Positions 24,154-24,224 of a stretch of DNA of 24,224 bases are shown piece after piece. Under the pieces are notes generated by a model, which saw only the letters and a list, made by a program, of their open reading frames with translations, was not told the DNA's origin and did no database searches. The position numbers were made by a program, and so were the translations under genes. How positions within the stretch are numbered: the stretch's first letter is position 1; each line of letters opens with the position of its first letter. Source of the DNA: Pelargonium cotyledonis (Eukaryota; Streptophyta; Magnoliopsida; Geraniales; Geraniaceae); NCBI GenBank assembly GCA_036897625.1, contig JAYMTA010000784.1, positions 1-24,224 on the forward strand, given 5' to 3'.

Positions 24154-24224
24154 ATGTAATAGCTATCTTTTTTTTTGAAATAGCTATTTAATTGTACTAG
24201 CAACTTGTTTATGAGGCTCTATTC
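24154..24224 (+). other. Start of the PATROL1-like 3' untranslated region
   Basis: Seventy-one bases follow the TAA stop. No AATAAA signal is seen before the window ends, so the transcript end lies outside. The string AATAGCTAT occurs twice, at about 24158 and 24179. Confidence 0.6.

Overview
This window is nuclear DNA of a flowering plant, most likely a eudicot. It is AT-rich, its genes are broken up by many GT-AG introns, and small plant-type transposons sit in introns and between genes. The two genes were built exon by exon by joining reading frames across consensus splice sites and matching the peptides to plant families known from memory. No alignment or expression data were available.

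Layout. Bases 1-957 are 3' flank with nothing recognisable. Bases 958-5178 (minus strand) hold a complete seven-exon gene for protein arginine methyltransferase 3 (PRMT3, 590 residues), with an N-terminal C2H2 zinc finger and all methyltransferase signature motifs. Bases 5179-6546 are the head-to-head intergenic region. It has a telo-box beside PRMT3, a decayed miniature retrotransposon in the middle, and a TATA-like element before the second gene. Bases about 6430-24153 (plus strand) hold a complete gene for a PATROL1-type protein (plant Munc13-like, DUF810/MUN family). It has a 5' leader intron and 26 coding exons joining to 1084 residues, with frame and phase kept at every junction. The last 71 bases are 3' untranslated region.

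The two genes are not an obvious functional pair. PRMT3 acts on ribosome-associated substrates, and PATROL1 tethers vesicles delivering cargo such as the plasma-membrane proton pump.

The least ordinary content is in the leader and introns of the PATROL1-like gene: (1) a leader ORF encoding a hydrophobic peptide that overlaps the main start codon out of frame, and that becomes an in-frame N-terminal extension if a 92-base intron is retained; (2) a 256-base terminal-repeat retrotransposon in miniature (TRIM) with 72-base direct repeats and a tRNA-iMet primer site, plus two older relatives in the window, one split by a nested Stowaway-like MITE; (3) a second TRIM-like family with two remnants; (4) a hAT-like MITE with a near-perfect 8-base target duplication; (5) an unidentified insert of about 1.4 kb, compositionally foreign, with an antisense TATA motif and repeat arrays. 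I see no sign of a previously undescribed multi-gene system.
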